Shown: one piece after another, positions 52,801-60,824 of the stretch
Layout: each line of letters begins with the position of its first letter
Position numbering within the stretch: position 1 is the stretch's first letter
Assembly: GCF_964020175.1 (NCBI RefSeq)
Contig: NZ_OZ026541.1
Location: forward strand, 62,001-126,000
Direction: 5' to 3'
DNA length: 64,000 bases
DNA from: Candidatus Mesenet endosymbiont of Phosphuga atrata
Lineage (GTDB): Bacteria > Pseudomonadota > Alphaproteobacteria > Rickettsiales > Anaplasmataceae
Position numbers and translations under genes: made by a program
Notes under the pieces: model-generated
The model's input: the letters and a program-made list of their open reading frames with translations, nothing else
Told to the model about the DNA's origin: nothing
Databases searched by the model: none

Positions 52801-53097
52801 ATTTCTCAAATCTTAAAGTCATACGCAGAGAAAGCTTGTCCTAGTAGAGAAGCTGGAAATCCTGGTAGATTAAGTCCAAAGAAATTTAATAAATTTATGT
52901 TTGAATTTAATAATCTATCTTTAGATCAATCAATACAGCAAATTCTGTATAATAGTAAAAATAATGTACTAGAAGGTAAAGGTAATAGTGTACAAAAACA
53001 GCGAAGAAATTCTAATTTAGAAAACAAGAAACCTGAAAGCTATCTAGACAATATTGCTACTCAAGGTTGTTTAACTCAAGCTAGGGGTTTAATGTAA
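46858..53097 (+). CDS. 5'-truncated second CifB-like toxin with latrotoxin-type C-terminus
   Basis: A continuous 2079-residue frame starting at a GTG; homology to copy 1 extends open upstream to 46742, where the nuclease-encoding half is missing. It contains the RTX-like region, the beta-rich region, a furin-like HRGKRDTNR (about 49125-49150) just before a Tcd-like pore module (about 49320-50000), RTX-like glycine repeats, a second furin-like IRHRRHTDH (about 52198-52225) and then a C-terminal tip (NGTVLLADVLLAKRGKRK; GRFDEISQILKSYAEKACPS) of the latrotoxin C-terminal type seen in WO genes. No promoter or ribosome site is evident, so expression is uncertain. It is the only unbroken version of this backbone here. 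Confidence 0.75.
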   Translation: MNINYRFKPSANGQLKVKINNRLLIDDYVSNNLFNYHYIGRQSKVDEILCMGYSEHFTGIDGRDVIIDSGGGSNNNKKDIVENCKKVIISPYTTVKGRKSHYTFYVKTADYKGRGLYSEIDVDGTGTVVFPEIDLLSDCDQITYSVNSNTLSLKVNFGQNNQFTLDIKNYVEKSSNKPHFALIDKNGSNIVPKIEKSDSPIIEIKSFELHSEYSLDNFNDNDVENHYKKILNNNKDYTVFGIIRDEVQDQRNSTVLHVIFGSSGDDIINFDQGTMFARGGKGNDVYVIGDGIGNREVRIDNNSDDGKLDMLLIPVVEKDFSIQQCDLHLNYNNTSIQVKNYLQDHNYRHLIVMNDKGEAFIPNIQSMSCSPSSSEKGKLVPFLQATQTQNMFLLSKDFQDDHIVIDSHLEDIEKYKDKDDLLLIRERRESEIPFIIRMEGFYTDRSKWENISYSLWNNNDLFPSSGLLENVDDVMDYKDKLRTDYERIVKEYVVDFSNSTGTIKHNQKLERDISTFVGQDEERIGVIILKNITPDRVEISSNGVDLIFCDKRSNHTVNIKSWNNVKSYRISTLEFDLDLESIIISKLDRFNLSEVRKIQDLIEKASENYKNKDKYTPKIENDFKCLVSIDSFESENKNSTYQCLGFSSLQDQISFTENFCSLEQLTEFRDKSNSTQISALSRKLQNNLSLNGYDQNVVDQCSKLILAEENNQQVVGKISSMVKNIEESTSLHHIAATSGRSLSEPKNGLNLGSCLGHRGKRDTNRCLALWKDIDKFNEEESEKRSVNKIKINSEIFVYYIKDVEDESRRVQLIDLASQVEVTGKFQDLVNKIVRSREAISHLNKVGKVSGALMYGMMAKNALADFLNDDYKGVAINLGFIAGGRGLTKIAKAVSTKGVGLITDGKVLLGRSLKAASPFLARSTSAFVVYDLANQIKELESGDKDALIPVIGDSVYLGIDAAEIGIEVAEAFEVLEGVSSVTGPIGTTIGAVVFIGTDVYMAVKRVDKIDKVVHLTGGEKFIEGLRAFIGMKPEQYVEELMGKKQANNQLVKQGLEYLKQHNDIQRYVFPTGRSVIDSCDTFTIESETCLRGYLSPIESEIKSNIKRSCVGTGTGMYTTSKYEKCKVKIQVDLNSTASFDKKVDNVIYDRTKPDNPNEGKLFCLPTDPIRPESQGENTYLCHNAIGLQYPANRTGNYTLIALEKGRDVVIGFKDSPNIFLIDDGNKEFTGGDKDDLFILVGNEVTGRLNGGGGNNTLSLAEFSLNENLNIKPDSHKNDSSISSSSNNIRIKNMNIIYGRKGKQDIVDCGCDVRYVDGQGGISNNSPDNITIPYCYRPSEKKIIVRPSTEINNLDQSSNGNFDYIILPDKGKANINIEPDYTFTRQRKHNFLFNYTLFDLASVDITNIKDINHWHAGYGNMTHTIRNVTFSFLSPLLKGKSINEKFDITISDIPANASYILSDNTEINVGKNNSYAMHSTNKAIDEIVKSYPTVADHLKMSLFISANNETVVIGHGNHDVINNNFLQKSHLIGSGGENIHIITSGHETLDIENLPIPEVIIYDDFNKKESLKDTLDLRQLVQQVNSDLSIEPISKITKDKNDLLIKLSISATGLQQDVVTVRLKDALVNSWYKGLQIILNNAPMKIDDNLDLSPLPLTFDEEIIVVTSEDVEEKDELIISKEAGQLTFLHSEYDLMITNAFNADVETNKLCTICLKDFYREPKMETLSIKFTDKEILLSDEMDKINNADSISDKLNINDYISSIVKLQESSEPSEAASSNHPIRHRRHTDHSRREDGVYHKVQEHNNNYQNNRYYIDQLEIATSSGARPSSWINSCIAWMKDSIGGFFTSNSYINGKNRVNEIGYSTNYEKQQTFNHKPQMTVLGMGDKYLAQADINGTVLLADVLLAKRGKRKIYTSSMDQGLSQSQTLSSTLNIGRVFKEAIKKAALKSGISERRLNIDFVEIEKMEKEINNKIARGRFDEISQILKSYAEKACPSREAGNPGRLSPKKFNKFMFEFNNLSLDQSIQQILYNSKNNVLEGKGNSVQKQRRNSNLENKKPESYLDNIATQGCLTQARGLM

Positions 53098-53195
53098 TAA
53101 AAAAAGAAAGTGTATGGTTACTAAAGGTAGAGCCAACTGATTTATGAAAATTAATCTCAGACCTGCTTAAGTAACATACACCTATAAAGCAACTA

Positions 53196-54131
53196 TCATT
53201 CTTGTAATTTTTTAATCTCATCTAAAGATAAGCCAGTAAACTTGACAATAGTACCCATATCAACATTATTAGCTAGCATTGTTTTTGCCACTTCAATTTT
53301 GCCTTCAATTTTCCCTTGCTGAGAACCGACTTGGATGCCTCTTTCTTCGCCAATTTTGATGCCCTTTTCTTGGCCGATTTGGATGCCTTTTTCAGTAGCG
53401 TCGTCAAGGCGTTGTGCCAAAATAGCAGCTTCCTTCTGAAAATCTAAAACCCTTTCTTCATATGCTACTAGATCTTTTTCTGTCCAACCTGACTTATCAA
53501 GCTCATCATACGCTAGCTTTATTATTGGTTCCTGTTTTGCAATTTTCCTTAGATCTTCATCAGTTGTTTCTTCTGCATACTTAAAAAAGAAACACCACCT
53601 TTCTACTGTGCTTGTTAGCTGCTCCACTTTATCCTTTACAAATTTAGGTAGTTCTATAAAGATAAATTGTAGATCTTTTAAGTAATGGCCATTGGTTTTA
53701 ATATCACGAATGTTGTGAGTAGAAATATAATCAACTTCTTCGGGGAATAACGTACAATTGGAAATAGCAATAAAGAAGACTTTCTTAAGATCGATGTATT
53801 TACCAGATTTATCTAATTGTCGTGAGTAAGCCTTAGCAGCATAGAGTTGAGCACGTTTTTCAAAACCTTTATCACGAGCAAGCTGCATCTCAATAACAAA
53901 TCTATTACCAACAGAGTCTCGACAAAGAACATCAACAATACTTTGTTTGTCAGAAGCAATCTCAGGATTCATAATAGTGCTAAGGAATTCAACTTCTTGT
54001 ATTGTACTTTCTCCATGAAACTCTAAAATATCATTAAGAAAATGAATAAGAATATTTTTATTCTTCTCAGTACCAAAAATTCGCTTAAAGGTTAGGTCGC
54101 ATTTTGGATCTAAAAACTTGGAAAGAGCCAT
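53196..54131 (-). CDS. Rpn-family nuclease/transposase, copy 2
   Basis: 311 residues, nearly identical to 45711-46670 along most of its length, with the same Asp and Glu-x-Gln nuclease core (SIVDVLCRD; FVIEMQLARD). The GKIE block is reduced to two units and the preceding helix differs (GQEKGIKIGEERGIQVG). It is the end of the duplicated unit and faces the phospholipase-D-like gene. Confidence 0.8.
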   Translation of the reverse strand: MALSKFLDPKCDLTFKRIFGTEKNKNILIHFLNDILEFHGESTIQEVEFLSTIMNPEIASDKQSIVDVLCRDSVGNRFVIEMQLARDKGFEKRAQLYAAKAYSRQLDKSGKYIDLKKVFFIAISNCTLFPEEVDYISTHNIRDIKTNGHYLKDLQFIFIELPKFVKDKVEQLTSTVERWCFFFKYAEETTDEDLRKIAKQEPIIKLAYDELDKSGWTEKDLVAYEERVLDFQKEAAILAQRLDDATEKGIQIGQEKGIKIGEERGIQVGSQQGKIEGKIEVAKTMLANNVDMGTIVKFTGLSLDEIKKLQE

Positions 54132-54240
54132 ACTCAGGATATAGATGAAATATTAATAATGATACACTATTTGAAGTAAAAATAAAATAGGACTTTTAGT
54201 CTTTTATGGTATCATATTATAATTAAAAAATAAACATAAT

Positions 54241-54777
54241 ATGAAGTATCTTGTACTTATTCTATCTGTCCTGGTCTCATTGCATAGTTATGCCTCTACT
54301 TGTCCTAGTGTAGAAGTTTGCTTTGTTCCTGGTGAAAATTGTACCCAAGAAATTGTTAGCATGTTAGATAAAGCTGAGAAGTCTATACTACTACAAGCGT
54401 ATGAATTCACCTCAAAACCTATTGTGAATGGGGTTATAGCAGCTAAAAAGCGTGGCATTGACGTGCAAGTTATTCTCGATAAAAGTCAGGTAAAACATAA
54501 ATACAGTATTTCCATTGTCAAAGAGTTATTAAGTAACGAGATACCGGTGTGGATTGATAATAAACCTGCTATTGCGCATAACAAGGTGATGATAGTAGAT
54601 GGCAAAAGAGTAATAACCGGTTCATTTAATTTTACAGCTGCAGCACAGGATAGGAATGCTGAAAACTTGCTTACAATTGATGATGATGAAGTAGCTAAAA
54701 AATATACAGAAAACTGGTATAAAAGGAAAGAACAATCTAAGCCTGCGTCAATAGATGTTAAAGTGTCATGGCGATAA
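54241..54777 (+). CDS. Secreted phospholipase D-like protein (Nuc type)
   Basis: 178 residues with a signal peptide (about 19 residues, [19 protein letters not shown]) and one HKD motif, HNKVMIVDG (His-x-Lys-x4-Asp), followed by GSFNFT, the pattern of single-HKD PLD/Nuc enzymes that act as dimers on phosphodiesters (nucleic acid or phospholipid). It overlaps mutL by ten bases, so they are probably one transcript. Substrate unknown. Confidence 0.8.
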   Translation: MKYLVLILSVLVSLHSYASTCPSVEVCFVPGENCTQEIVSMLDKAEKSILLQAYEFTSKPIVNGVIAAKKRGIDVQVILDKSQVKHKYSISIVKELLSNEIPVWIDNKPAIAHNKVMIVDGKRVITGSFNFTAAAQDRNAENLLTIDDDEVAKKYTENWYKRKEQSKPASIDVKVSWR

Positions 54778-55673
54778 TTCTATTAGATGCAAAAACAATT
54801 AATCGGATAGCAGCTGGTGAGGTTGTAGAACGTCCAGCTAGTGTGGTAAAAGAATTAGTAGAGAATGCCATAGATGCCGGTAGCACTGAAATTGAGGTAA
54901 AAATAGAAAGTGGTGGGCGTAATCTTATTACTGTTTTAGATGATGGTACTGGCATAGAGAAAGAAGATATTGAGCTAGCATTTAAGCGTCATGCAACTTC
55001 TAAACTTAAAAATGATGATGATTTGATAGAGATTAAACACCTAGGGTTTCGGGGAGAGGCACTGCCTTCAATTGCTGCAGTAAGTAGAATAAAACTCTCA
55101 TCGCGAGCAAAAGGAATGGATTCTGCTTGGAGTATAGCTTATGAAGGTGGGGAAAAGGTGATGGATCTTACCCCTGCTCCTGCTTTAGGTGGTACAGAGA
55201 TTGAGGTGAGAGACTTGTTTTTCGCCACTCCAAATAGGCTTAAATTTTTAAAAACTGAGAGGGCTGAAACCCAAGCGATTGTTGACATTATAAACAACTT
55301 GGCCATGATAAACCCCAGCATCGGTTTTACTCTTAGCGTAAGTAACAAAAGACTTTTAAAGTATAATAAGCAAGAATCACTACTGCTTAGATTATGTGAG
55401 ATTGAGAGGGAATTTACTGAGAATTCTCTTAAGGTGAGGGAAGAAGAGGATGGTACTTGCATTACAGGCTACATCTGCAAGCCAACGGTAAATCGTGGTA
55501 ACTCCTCTACAATTTATACTTTCGTTAACAATAGACCAATTAAAGACAATATGCTCATAGGGGCAATAAGATATGCATATAATGACTTTATTCCCAGCGG
55601 CAGATATCCTAATTGTCGTACTACATTTAGAAGTACCTTACGATCAGGTAGATATGAACGTTCATCCCAATAA
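54768..55673 (+). CDS. mutL: MutL fragment 1: N-terminal ATPase domain
   Basis: The GHKL-ATPase half with all nucleotide-binding motifs (Glu/Asn in [23 protein letters not shown]) and [12 protein letters not shown]. The last ~20 residues after RYP are out-of-frame missense. It could still make a truncated N-terminal protein; such fragments bind DNA and ATP but lack the dimerisation half. Confidence 0.8.
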   Translation: MAIILLDAKTINRIAAGEVVERPASVVKELVENAIDAGSTEIEVKIESGGRNLITVLDDGTGIEKEDIELAFKRHATSKLKNDDDLIEIKHLGFRGEALPSIAAVSRIKLSSRAKGMDSAWSIAYEGGEKVMDLTPAPALGGTEIEVRDLFFATPNRLKFLKTERAETQAIVDIINNLAMINPSIGFTLSVSNKRLLKYNKQESLLLRLCEIEREFTENSLKVREEEDGTCITGYICKPTVNRGNSSTIYTFVNNRPIKDNMLIGAIRYAYNDFIPSGRYPNCRTTFRSTLRSGRYERSSQ

Positions 55674-56103
55674 GCTAGAGGTAAGATTTAGAGATAAAAA
55701 GCTTATATATGAGGTAATTACCAGAGGATTAATTAAAGCCTTATCAACAAGATTAAGTGATAAGAAAAGCGATAAGAAAGATGTTATTCTTAGCCCATTT
55801 GAGAAATTTATTGCCGATGATAAGATTAGTGAACACAGTAAAGTAAGTAGAGATAATCAAAGGAATCAAGAATTCTATCCAAAAAGACCATCTCCTTTAG
55901 AAATGAATAAATTCCCTGATTTAAAAACAAAAAGGGATAGTTTTTTAGTAAATAAACCGCTCTCTTTCAATCTGCAAAAAGAGTTAAAGCCTTCTCAGCA
56001 AACATTAACTAAAGAGCAAATAAATATAGTAGAAGAACATCCTTTGGGGCTTGCACGTTGCCAGATTTACAATATTTATATTATCTCACAAAGGATAAGC
56101 TAA
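55573..56103 (+). CDS. mutL: MutL fragment 2: end of the ATPase domain and linker
   Basis: The real homology begins near 55612 ([19 protein letters not shown]), the transducer end of the ATPase domain, followed by the variable polar linker. No start signal. The earlier bases are antiphase to fragment 1. Confidence 0.7.
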   Translation: MHIMTLFPAADILIVVLHLEVPYDQVDMNVHPNKLEVRFRDKKLIYEVITRGLIKALSTRLSDKKSDKKDVILSPFEKFIADDKISEHSKVSRDNQRNQEFYPKRPSPLEMNKFPDLKTKRDSFLVNKPLSFNLQKELKPSQQTLTKEQINIVEEHPLGLARCQIYNIYIISQRIS

Positions 56104-56612
56104 TTGTTGTCGATCAACATGCAGCTCATGAGAGACTTGTTTATGAGTATTTAAAAGGGGTAATAAAAAAATCAGGAGTCAAAAGACAAAAATTACTTAT
56201 TCCTGAAACTGTGGTGATAAGTAGCCATGCTGGAGAACTTATAGCAAAGTATAAAGATAAACTTGGTGAAATGGGTTTTAATCTTGAGATTGCCTCAGAT
56301 ACACTAGTGACAGTCAAAGAAACTCCAGCAATTTTTGGTGCAATTAATGTTAAAGAGATGATATTGGATTTAGCCGATAACCTAATAGCTATGGAAGATA
56401 CTTTACCGATAGAAGACAAAATGAGAAAAATTTGTGCAACCATCTCCTGTCATGGATCAATCAGAGCTGGAAGAGCTATGAAACTTGAAGAGATGAATGC
56501 TATGCTCCGGCAAATGGAAGATACCTCATTTTCTGGCCAATGTAACCATGGTAGACCTACCTATATAGAGATGAAACTCTCTGACATTGAAAAGCTTTTT
56601 GAGCGGAGATAA
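56058..56612 (+). CDS. mutL: MutL fragment 3: C-terminal endonuclease/dimerisation domain
   Basis: [12 protein letters not shown] fits the MutL endonuclease motif DQHA-x2-E-x4-[10 protein letters not shown] and CNHGRP give the remaining metal-binding motifs. So the ancestral gene coded an endonuclease-type MutL. No ribosome site is evident before the first ATG. Confidence 0.75.
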   Translation: MPDLQYLYYLTKDKLIVVDQHAAHERLVYEYLKGVIKKSGVKRQKLLIPETVVISSHAGELIAKYKDKLGEMGFNLEIASDTLVTVKETPAIFGAINVKEMILDLADNLIAMEDTLPIEDKMRKICATISCHGSIRAGRAMKLEEMNAMLRQMEDTSFSGQCNHGRPTYIEMKLSDIEKLFERR

Positions 56613-56615
56613 CTT

Positions 56616-57413
56616 TTACTCAGATATGTAATCTGTTCCTATAATAAAACTCAAAAGTAATTGTTCAATCTCTTTATTTTTATTGGCCTGAGCTATATCC
56701 AAAGCTGTCATAGTAATATTATTATAATTAACCTCTAAATAAATATTTGCTTGCTTTTTTAGTAATATCTCAACAATTCTTTTATTATCTTTAATGACGG
56801 CAAGATGCAGAGGTGTACAATCGTATTCTCCTTGAACATTAACATTAGCATTATTTTGTAATAGAACCTCTACAACGTTCTCACAATTATTTAAGACTGC
56901 AATGTGCAGAGGTGTATTTAAATCTTTATCTATCGCATCAGTATACCCTCCATTTTTAATAAGCATCTTCAAAATTTCATTAAGGCACTCTTTTGCCGCT
57001 AAATGTATAAGAGTATTTCCCCAGCAGTCCTCATAATTTACATCTGCACCATTTTTTATTAGGGCTTCTACAATTTCTTCATAGCTAGGTTTAATAGAAT
57101 AGTGTAGCGGAGTTATATTATAAATATTTTTAACATTAGCTTTAGCACCATTAAGCAAAAGAATATTTAAGATTTCTTCATGGCCATTTTTACTCGCAAA
57201 ATGTAAAGCAGTGTTGCCGTTTCTATCTCTAACATTAACCTTAATGCCTTTTTTTACTAAAAATTCTAACACACTTTTCCAGTTATGTTTAGCAGCCAGA
57301 TGAAACAGTTTTAAACCAAGTATACTGTTAACCATAGGGTATAATAATAGATTAATATATTTACCTTTATTAACCTTTCTCGCGATAGCATTTAAATCCT
57401 TATCAATCCCCAT
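56616..57413 (-). CDS. Ankyrin-repeat protein
   Basis: 265 residues; about six ankyrin repeats (GNTALHFASKNGHEEILNIL, NTPLHIAVLNNCENVVEVLL, CTPLHLAVIKDNKRIVEILL) from about residue 35 on, with a short hydrophobic N-terminal stretch. The stop is a few bases beyond the mutL stop, so the genes converge. Ankyrin genes beside a patatin gene and tail genes are typical of the WO prophage edge. Partner unknown. Confidence 0.85.
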   Translation of the reverse strand: MGIDKDLNAIARKVNKGKYINLLLYPMVNSILGLKLFHLAAKHNWKSVLEFLVKKGIKVNVRDRNGNTALHFASKNGHEEILNILLLNGAKANVKNIYNITPLHYSIKPSYEEIVEALIKNGADVNYEDCWGNTLIHLAAKECLNEILKMLIKNGGYTDAIDKDLNTPLHIAVLNNCENVVEVLLQNNANVNVQGEYDCTPLHLAVIKDNKRIVEILLKKQANIYLEVNYNNITMTALDIAQANKNKEIEQLLLSFIIGTDYISE

Positions 57414-57588
57414 ACTGACCTCTATAGAGCGTTATATACTAAAACATGTACTCTTCAGGGTTAGGATAGTATTAATATAATTGCTCTTAGCAAGAGAAAT
57501 ATTTAAGAGAAATACTCTTTATACGAGAAAGTATTCAGTAAATATTTAAAAAACTTCTAGTGCTGGATTTAGTAAAAATCTATAACAT

Positions 57589-58515
57589 TTATGCTACTAC
57601 CTGACAAAATTCTTCTATTAATCTTTGATTATCACTAATCATCATCTGGGCTTCTTGCTTTAAGTCCTTAATATTTTTGGCAGTAGTATTGTCTATCTCA
57701 ACTGATGCAATTTTTAATTGAGACTGTATTCTTATATACTTATCTCCCATTACTTCACCCAGTTGATAATCAACAGCATCAAGGCTACTGCCAAACATAA
57801 CATCCAGTAAAGGCTTAACCCAAGTGATCTTGCCCAGTCTTTTTGAACTACTATATTTTATAGTTCTTTCTGATGTACCTGTACCAATGGATAGAATAGT
57901 TATATCATCGTTTGGGAATAACCTCTTACCACTAGCATAACCACAGGCAGCAGGATTGTTAGCAAAAATTCCCCCATCAACCAGCACTCTGTTTATTTGA
58001 TTAATTTTAAGATATTTAGGAGTAAAGTAAGTGGGTGCTGCGGTTGTGGCTCTTAAAGCATCTTTTAACTTGATAAGATTTCTATCCTCTCGCCAGTTTT
58101 TAAAGAAGAAAGGACAGTGATTGTCTATATCGTAGCTAGTTAACAGGAGATTACTTAAAGTATTGCTCAAAGTATCCTCACCAAAATACCGAGTTAGAAC
58201 ATATTCAAGATTTTTATGTGAGTACTCTGCACCATTAAACCAAGCAATTGCTTTTCTTAAAAAAAAGGATCTAAAGATATAAGACCCATACTTTTGATAA
58301 AGGTCGACTAAATCTTGAGCAGAATATTTAGGTTTTCCTTGCTCATCTTTCTTGCATAAGCCAGCAACAACAATGCCACCGGTTGAAGTACCAGCAATTA
58401 AATCAAATATTTGAGCTATTGGCTTTCTTGTTCTCTTTTCTATTTCTGCTAAAATAATGGCAGGGATAATACCTCTAATTCCACCACCGTCAACTGAGAG
58501 AATATACTTGGTCAT
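57589..58515 (-). CDS. Patatin-like phospholipase
   Basis: 308 residues with the complete patatin dyad: oxyanion DGGGIRGIIP at the N-terminus, GTSTGG with the nucleophile Ser (about residue 45) and LVDGGIFANNPA with the catalytic Asp (about residue 185). It hydrolyses acyl chains of phospholipids. In WO phages a patatin gene typically follows the tail module; it may help lysis or membrane entry (inference). No signal peptide. Confidence 0.93.
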   Translation of the reverse strand: MTKYILSVDGGGIRGIIPAIILAEIEKRTRKPIAQIFDLIAGTSTGGIVVAGLCKKDEQGKPKYSAQDLVDLYQKYGSYIFRSFFLRKAIAWFNGAEYSHKNLEYVLTRYFGEDTLSNTLSNLLLTSYDIDNHCPFFFKNWREDRNLIKLKDALRATTAAPTYFTPKYLKINQINRVLVDGGIFANNPAACGYASGKRLFPNDDITILSIGTGTSERTIKYSSSKRLGKITWVKPLLDVMFGSSLDAVDYQLGEVMGDKYIRIQSQLKIASVEIDNTTAKNIKDLKQEAQMMISDNQRLIEEFCQVVA

Positions 58516-58532
58516 TAATTCTTTAAACTCAG

Positions 58533-58781
58533 TTATAAGTGATTATTAGGTCTGCAGCTTTTCATGGAATCCTTCAGCTCATCTACTTCTTCAGTGAGAT
58601 TTATTACTCTTTCTTCAAGACGATAAACGGTTTCTCTGAGCTGATTATTGTGTTCTATAAGTTGATCGTGAGAATGAACTTTCATATCAAGCCTGGCAAA
58701 CCACCATATTGTTGCTACCGTTTGTATTATTAGAGTTACTATAACTCCCATAGGGAGCTTCCCTGTAATTTGGTTTTTCAT
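58533..58781 (-). CDS. Small membrane-anchored coiled-coil protein
   Basis: 82 residues: one membrane segment near the N-terminus (about residues 11-30) and a following coiled-coil (LRETVYRLEERVINLTEEVD). It lies 17 bases upstream of patatin on the same strand and downstream of the tail-side ankyrin gene. The topology resembles small phage membrane proteins (spanin- or holin-like), but no family is recognised. Confidence 0.6.
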   Translation of the reverse strand: MKNQITGKLPMGVIVTLIIQTVATIWWFARLDMKVHSHDQLIEHNNQLRETVYRLEERVINLTEEVDELKDSMKSCRPNNHL

Positions 58782-59042
58782 ACTTCCTCTTGTTGTTAAA
58801 GTGGTTTAAACATTAATTAAAGTTTTTTGATTAATTGGTAAGATTTAAGTTCTTTCAGCTTAAGCAGACTGTTATTCAGACTTATAGCAGTCATCTCAGG
58901 AGAAAAAGTCATCTTTTAAGGATTTTATTATAAGATTTAATATTGCTTTCTTTTGGTTCATACTTGCATTTTAGGAGACTACCAATTCCTTAAAATATAA
59001 ATTATGATTTCAACCAGATGTTACGTCAGGTAGGTTTAACCA

Positions 59043-59579
59043 TCATGGTTTTGCAGCATCAGATTGCACTTGCTTTTCCGCGTTATAAAGCAGACTTATA
59101 ATCTCGTCATAGGGTTTATCTTTATTATGTCGTGATCTTGCTACAGCTACGTCTCTTGGATTTCTTCCATCATTGGCCCTGATATTAGGGTTTGCACCAT
59201 TTTGTAACAAGAATCTAACAACTTCTAAATGACTCTCACCTGCAGCATAATGTAAAGCTGTTCCTCCATACCTGCCAGTAGTATTGATATTGGCTCCTTT
59301 CTCTAATAGAAATTTAACAACCTTTAAACACCCTACATCTGCTGCATTATGTAGTACTGTAAAATCAGATATTTGAGTGTTATTAACATCTACTATATTT
59401 TCTACTATAAATTTTACTACTTCTAAACTACAACTCTCAGCAGCAGTATGTAATATTGTCTTATAGTTATTAGTAGCTTTAACTTTCACGCAGTAATAAG
59501 TAATAACAACACATACTATTGTTATCATAAGCCATAGAAAACTTAGATTGAGCTTTGCATTTTGATTTGGCTTATTCAT
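59043..59579 (-). CDS. Membrane-anchored ankyrin-repeat protein
   Basis: 178 residues: an N-terminal membrane anchor (about 10-28, LSFLWLMITIVCVVITYYCV) and about four ankyrin repeats (LHTAAESCSLEVVKFI; LHNAADVGCLKVVKFLLEKG; ALHYAAGESHLEVVRFLLQN). It sits between the patatin gene cluster and the tail gene D, the usual place for an ankyrin gene in WO. Confidence 0.85.
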   Translation of the reverse strand: MNKPNQNAKLNLSFLWLMITIVCVVITYYCVKVKATNNYKTILHTAAESCSLEVVKFIVENIVDVNNTQISDFTVLHNAADVGCLKVVKFLLEKGANINTTGRYGGTALHYAAGESHLEVVRFLLQNGANPNIRANDGRNPRDVAVARSRHNKDKPYDEIISLLYNAEKQVQSDAAKP

Positions 59580-59659
59580 ACTTAAATTTTTATCTAATAT
59601 TAGATGAGTAATTTACTTAATTTTCCTTAAGGCTATTGTTTATTTAAACTTTTTAATCC

Positions 59660-60619
59660 TCATTTATTTATCACAGCTTCTATCATAGTTCTATAGCCTG
59701 AGTTGTCTAAAATATGTTCTGCTTTATTTACTACCCATTCACCATCTATTTCCTGACAAAACCCTAAAAGGCTAATCTTAGTTTCTGCATGAAATTCAGG
59801 ATTTCCAACTGTTGTTATATTTAATGTTACAGTACTACGTTTTAATTGGTTTAACTTTGTACTTGCTGCACTCATTGCTAACTCTGCACTGGAATAAACC
59901 TCCTGTAGAGTATAACTTGGACTTTCATCTCCTGCTTTTTCTTTTATAGTTTCTCCTCTGTTATAATCATACCAATTAGCAATTACAGAGCCATATCTAC
60001 TACGCACAGTAAAATTTGCTTTCCAATTTAAAACATCTTTAGGAGTAAGTAATGTCGTACCTAAAACCTTTCCAGTTGCTGATTTTGACTTTCCTTTGGG
60101 AATAAAGATTATATATCCACCTATAGGCTTGACCGTTGCCCCATATTCTCTAGCTATTTTAGTTAAAAAACTCATATCACTCTCATTGGTTTGATAAGTA
60201 TGCTGCACTAAGGTATCTTTGAACTCTGTAGCAACTTTAGCTCCATAACCATGCTTTCGTGCTATTTGTGTTACTAAATCACTTAAGGTAATCTGGTGCC
60301 ACTGCTTTGACACTTGTTCTTTTAAAGACTTCTTTAAATTAGCCGCATGAGCTTTAATTCTTACTGTTTGTGGTGGACTTTGTATTATCACTTCATTTAC
60401 TACATAAACTCCCATGGGAAATAACCCTGTCTCCTTATATCCAAGAAATACCTTTAAATTACCTGCAAACTCTAAAGCACCATTTTCATAATTAAAACAT
60501 ATCTCAGCTTCATCACTGGTAGTGCCAAGTTCATCAGTAATACGCAGCGATATTAACCTATTTTTCAAATTCTCTATAACAAAGCTTTCTCCTGTGATTA
60601 TATTAAAATCAGGTATCAT
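59660..60619 (-). CDS. Phage late control / tail protein D (P2 gpD-like)
   Basis: 319 residues of the gpD (baseplate hub-like, VgrG/gp27 fold) family: it begins MIPDFNIITGESF and contains SWKANFT-like segments (NWKANFTVRSRYGSVIANWYD in part), ending EHILDNSGYRTMIEAVINK. In P2 it forms the hub of the tail tip. It starts one base after the gpX stop, in the order U-X-D used by P2-like phages. Confidence 0.9.
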   Translation of the reverse strand: MIPDFNIITGESFVIENLKNRLISLRITDELGTTSDEAEICFNYENGALEFAGNLKVFLGYKETGLFPMGVYVVNEVIIQSPPQTVRIKAHAANLKKSLKEQVSKQWHQITLSDLVTQIARKHGYGAKVATEFKDTLVQHTYQTNESDMSFLTKIAREYGATVKPIGGYIIFIPKGKSKSATGKVLGTTLLTPKDVLNWKANFTVRSRYGSVIANWYDYNRGETIKEKAGDESPSYTLQEVYSSAELAMSAASTKLNQLKRSTVTLNITTVGNPEFHAETKISLLGFCQEIDGEWVVNKAEHILDNSGYRTMIEAVINK

Positions 60620-60620
60620 T

Positions 60621-60824
60621 TTAATCTAAAATTCTTACAATGGGCTTTTGTGACATCTTCTCAAGCTTAGGCAACTTAATTTTAAGTCCTGCAGGCAAAA
60701 AACTACCATATTCTGCAAGTCCAGGATTTTCCTCTAATACTTTTTCCACAGCTCCAGAAGTAAAGCCATAATACTGATAACAGATATAATCTAAAATTTC
60801 ATTCTCCTGAGTATGGTAATACAT
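60621..60824 (-). CDS. Phage tail protein X (P2 gpX-like)
   Basis: 67 residues, LysM-like fold: LDYICYQYYGFTSGAVEKVL and LPAGLKIKLP. Peptidoglycan-binding tail protein. Overlaps gpU by 26 bases. Confidence 0.9.
   Translation of the reverse strand: MYYHTQENEILDYICYQYYGFTSGAVEKVLEENPGLAEYGSFLPAGLKIKLPKLEKMSQKPIVRILD

Larger units (their letters stand above)
37258..54206 (+). repeat. Tandem duplication of the 3' part of cifB plus the Rpn gene
   Basis: Copy 1 runs from about 37258 to 46740, copy 2 from about 46741 to 54206. The copy-2 left edge joins Rpn upstream flank (ending AGTCTTTA) to cifB sequence beginning TAGTAAATAGG, with TAG shared by both sides as microhomology. The right edges match (GCCATACTCAGGATATAG to AGTCTTT). 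Copy 2 lacks the ankyrin/180-bp-repeat block and the C-terminal ankyrins of copy 1 and has a different cifB tip. Confidence 0.85.
54768..56612 (+). pseudogene. mutL: DNA mismatch repair protein MutL, broken by two compensating frameshifts
   Basis: The three frames add up to one complete MutL. After RYP at 55610 an extra A (CCTAATTG instead of CCTATTG) moves reading to the +1 frame (continuing [12 protein letters not shown]). At about 56088, in ATCTCACAAAGGATAAG, the loss of about one A returns to the first frame ([16 protein letters not shown]). As read, translation ends at 55673, before the C-terminal dimer/endonuclease half. The ATPase ([23 protein letters not shown]) and C-terminal motifs remain intact in sequence. 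Either a recent gene death, an assembly error, or frame correction by slippage is possible. Confidence 0.85.
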
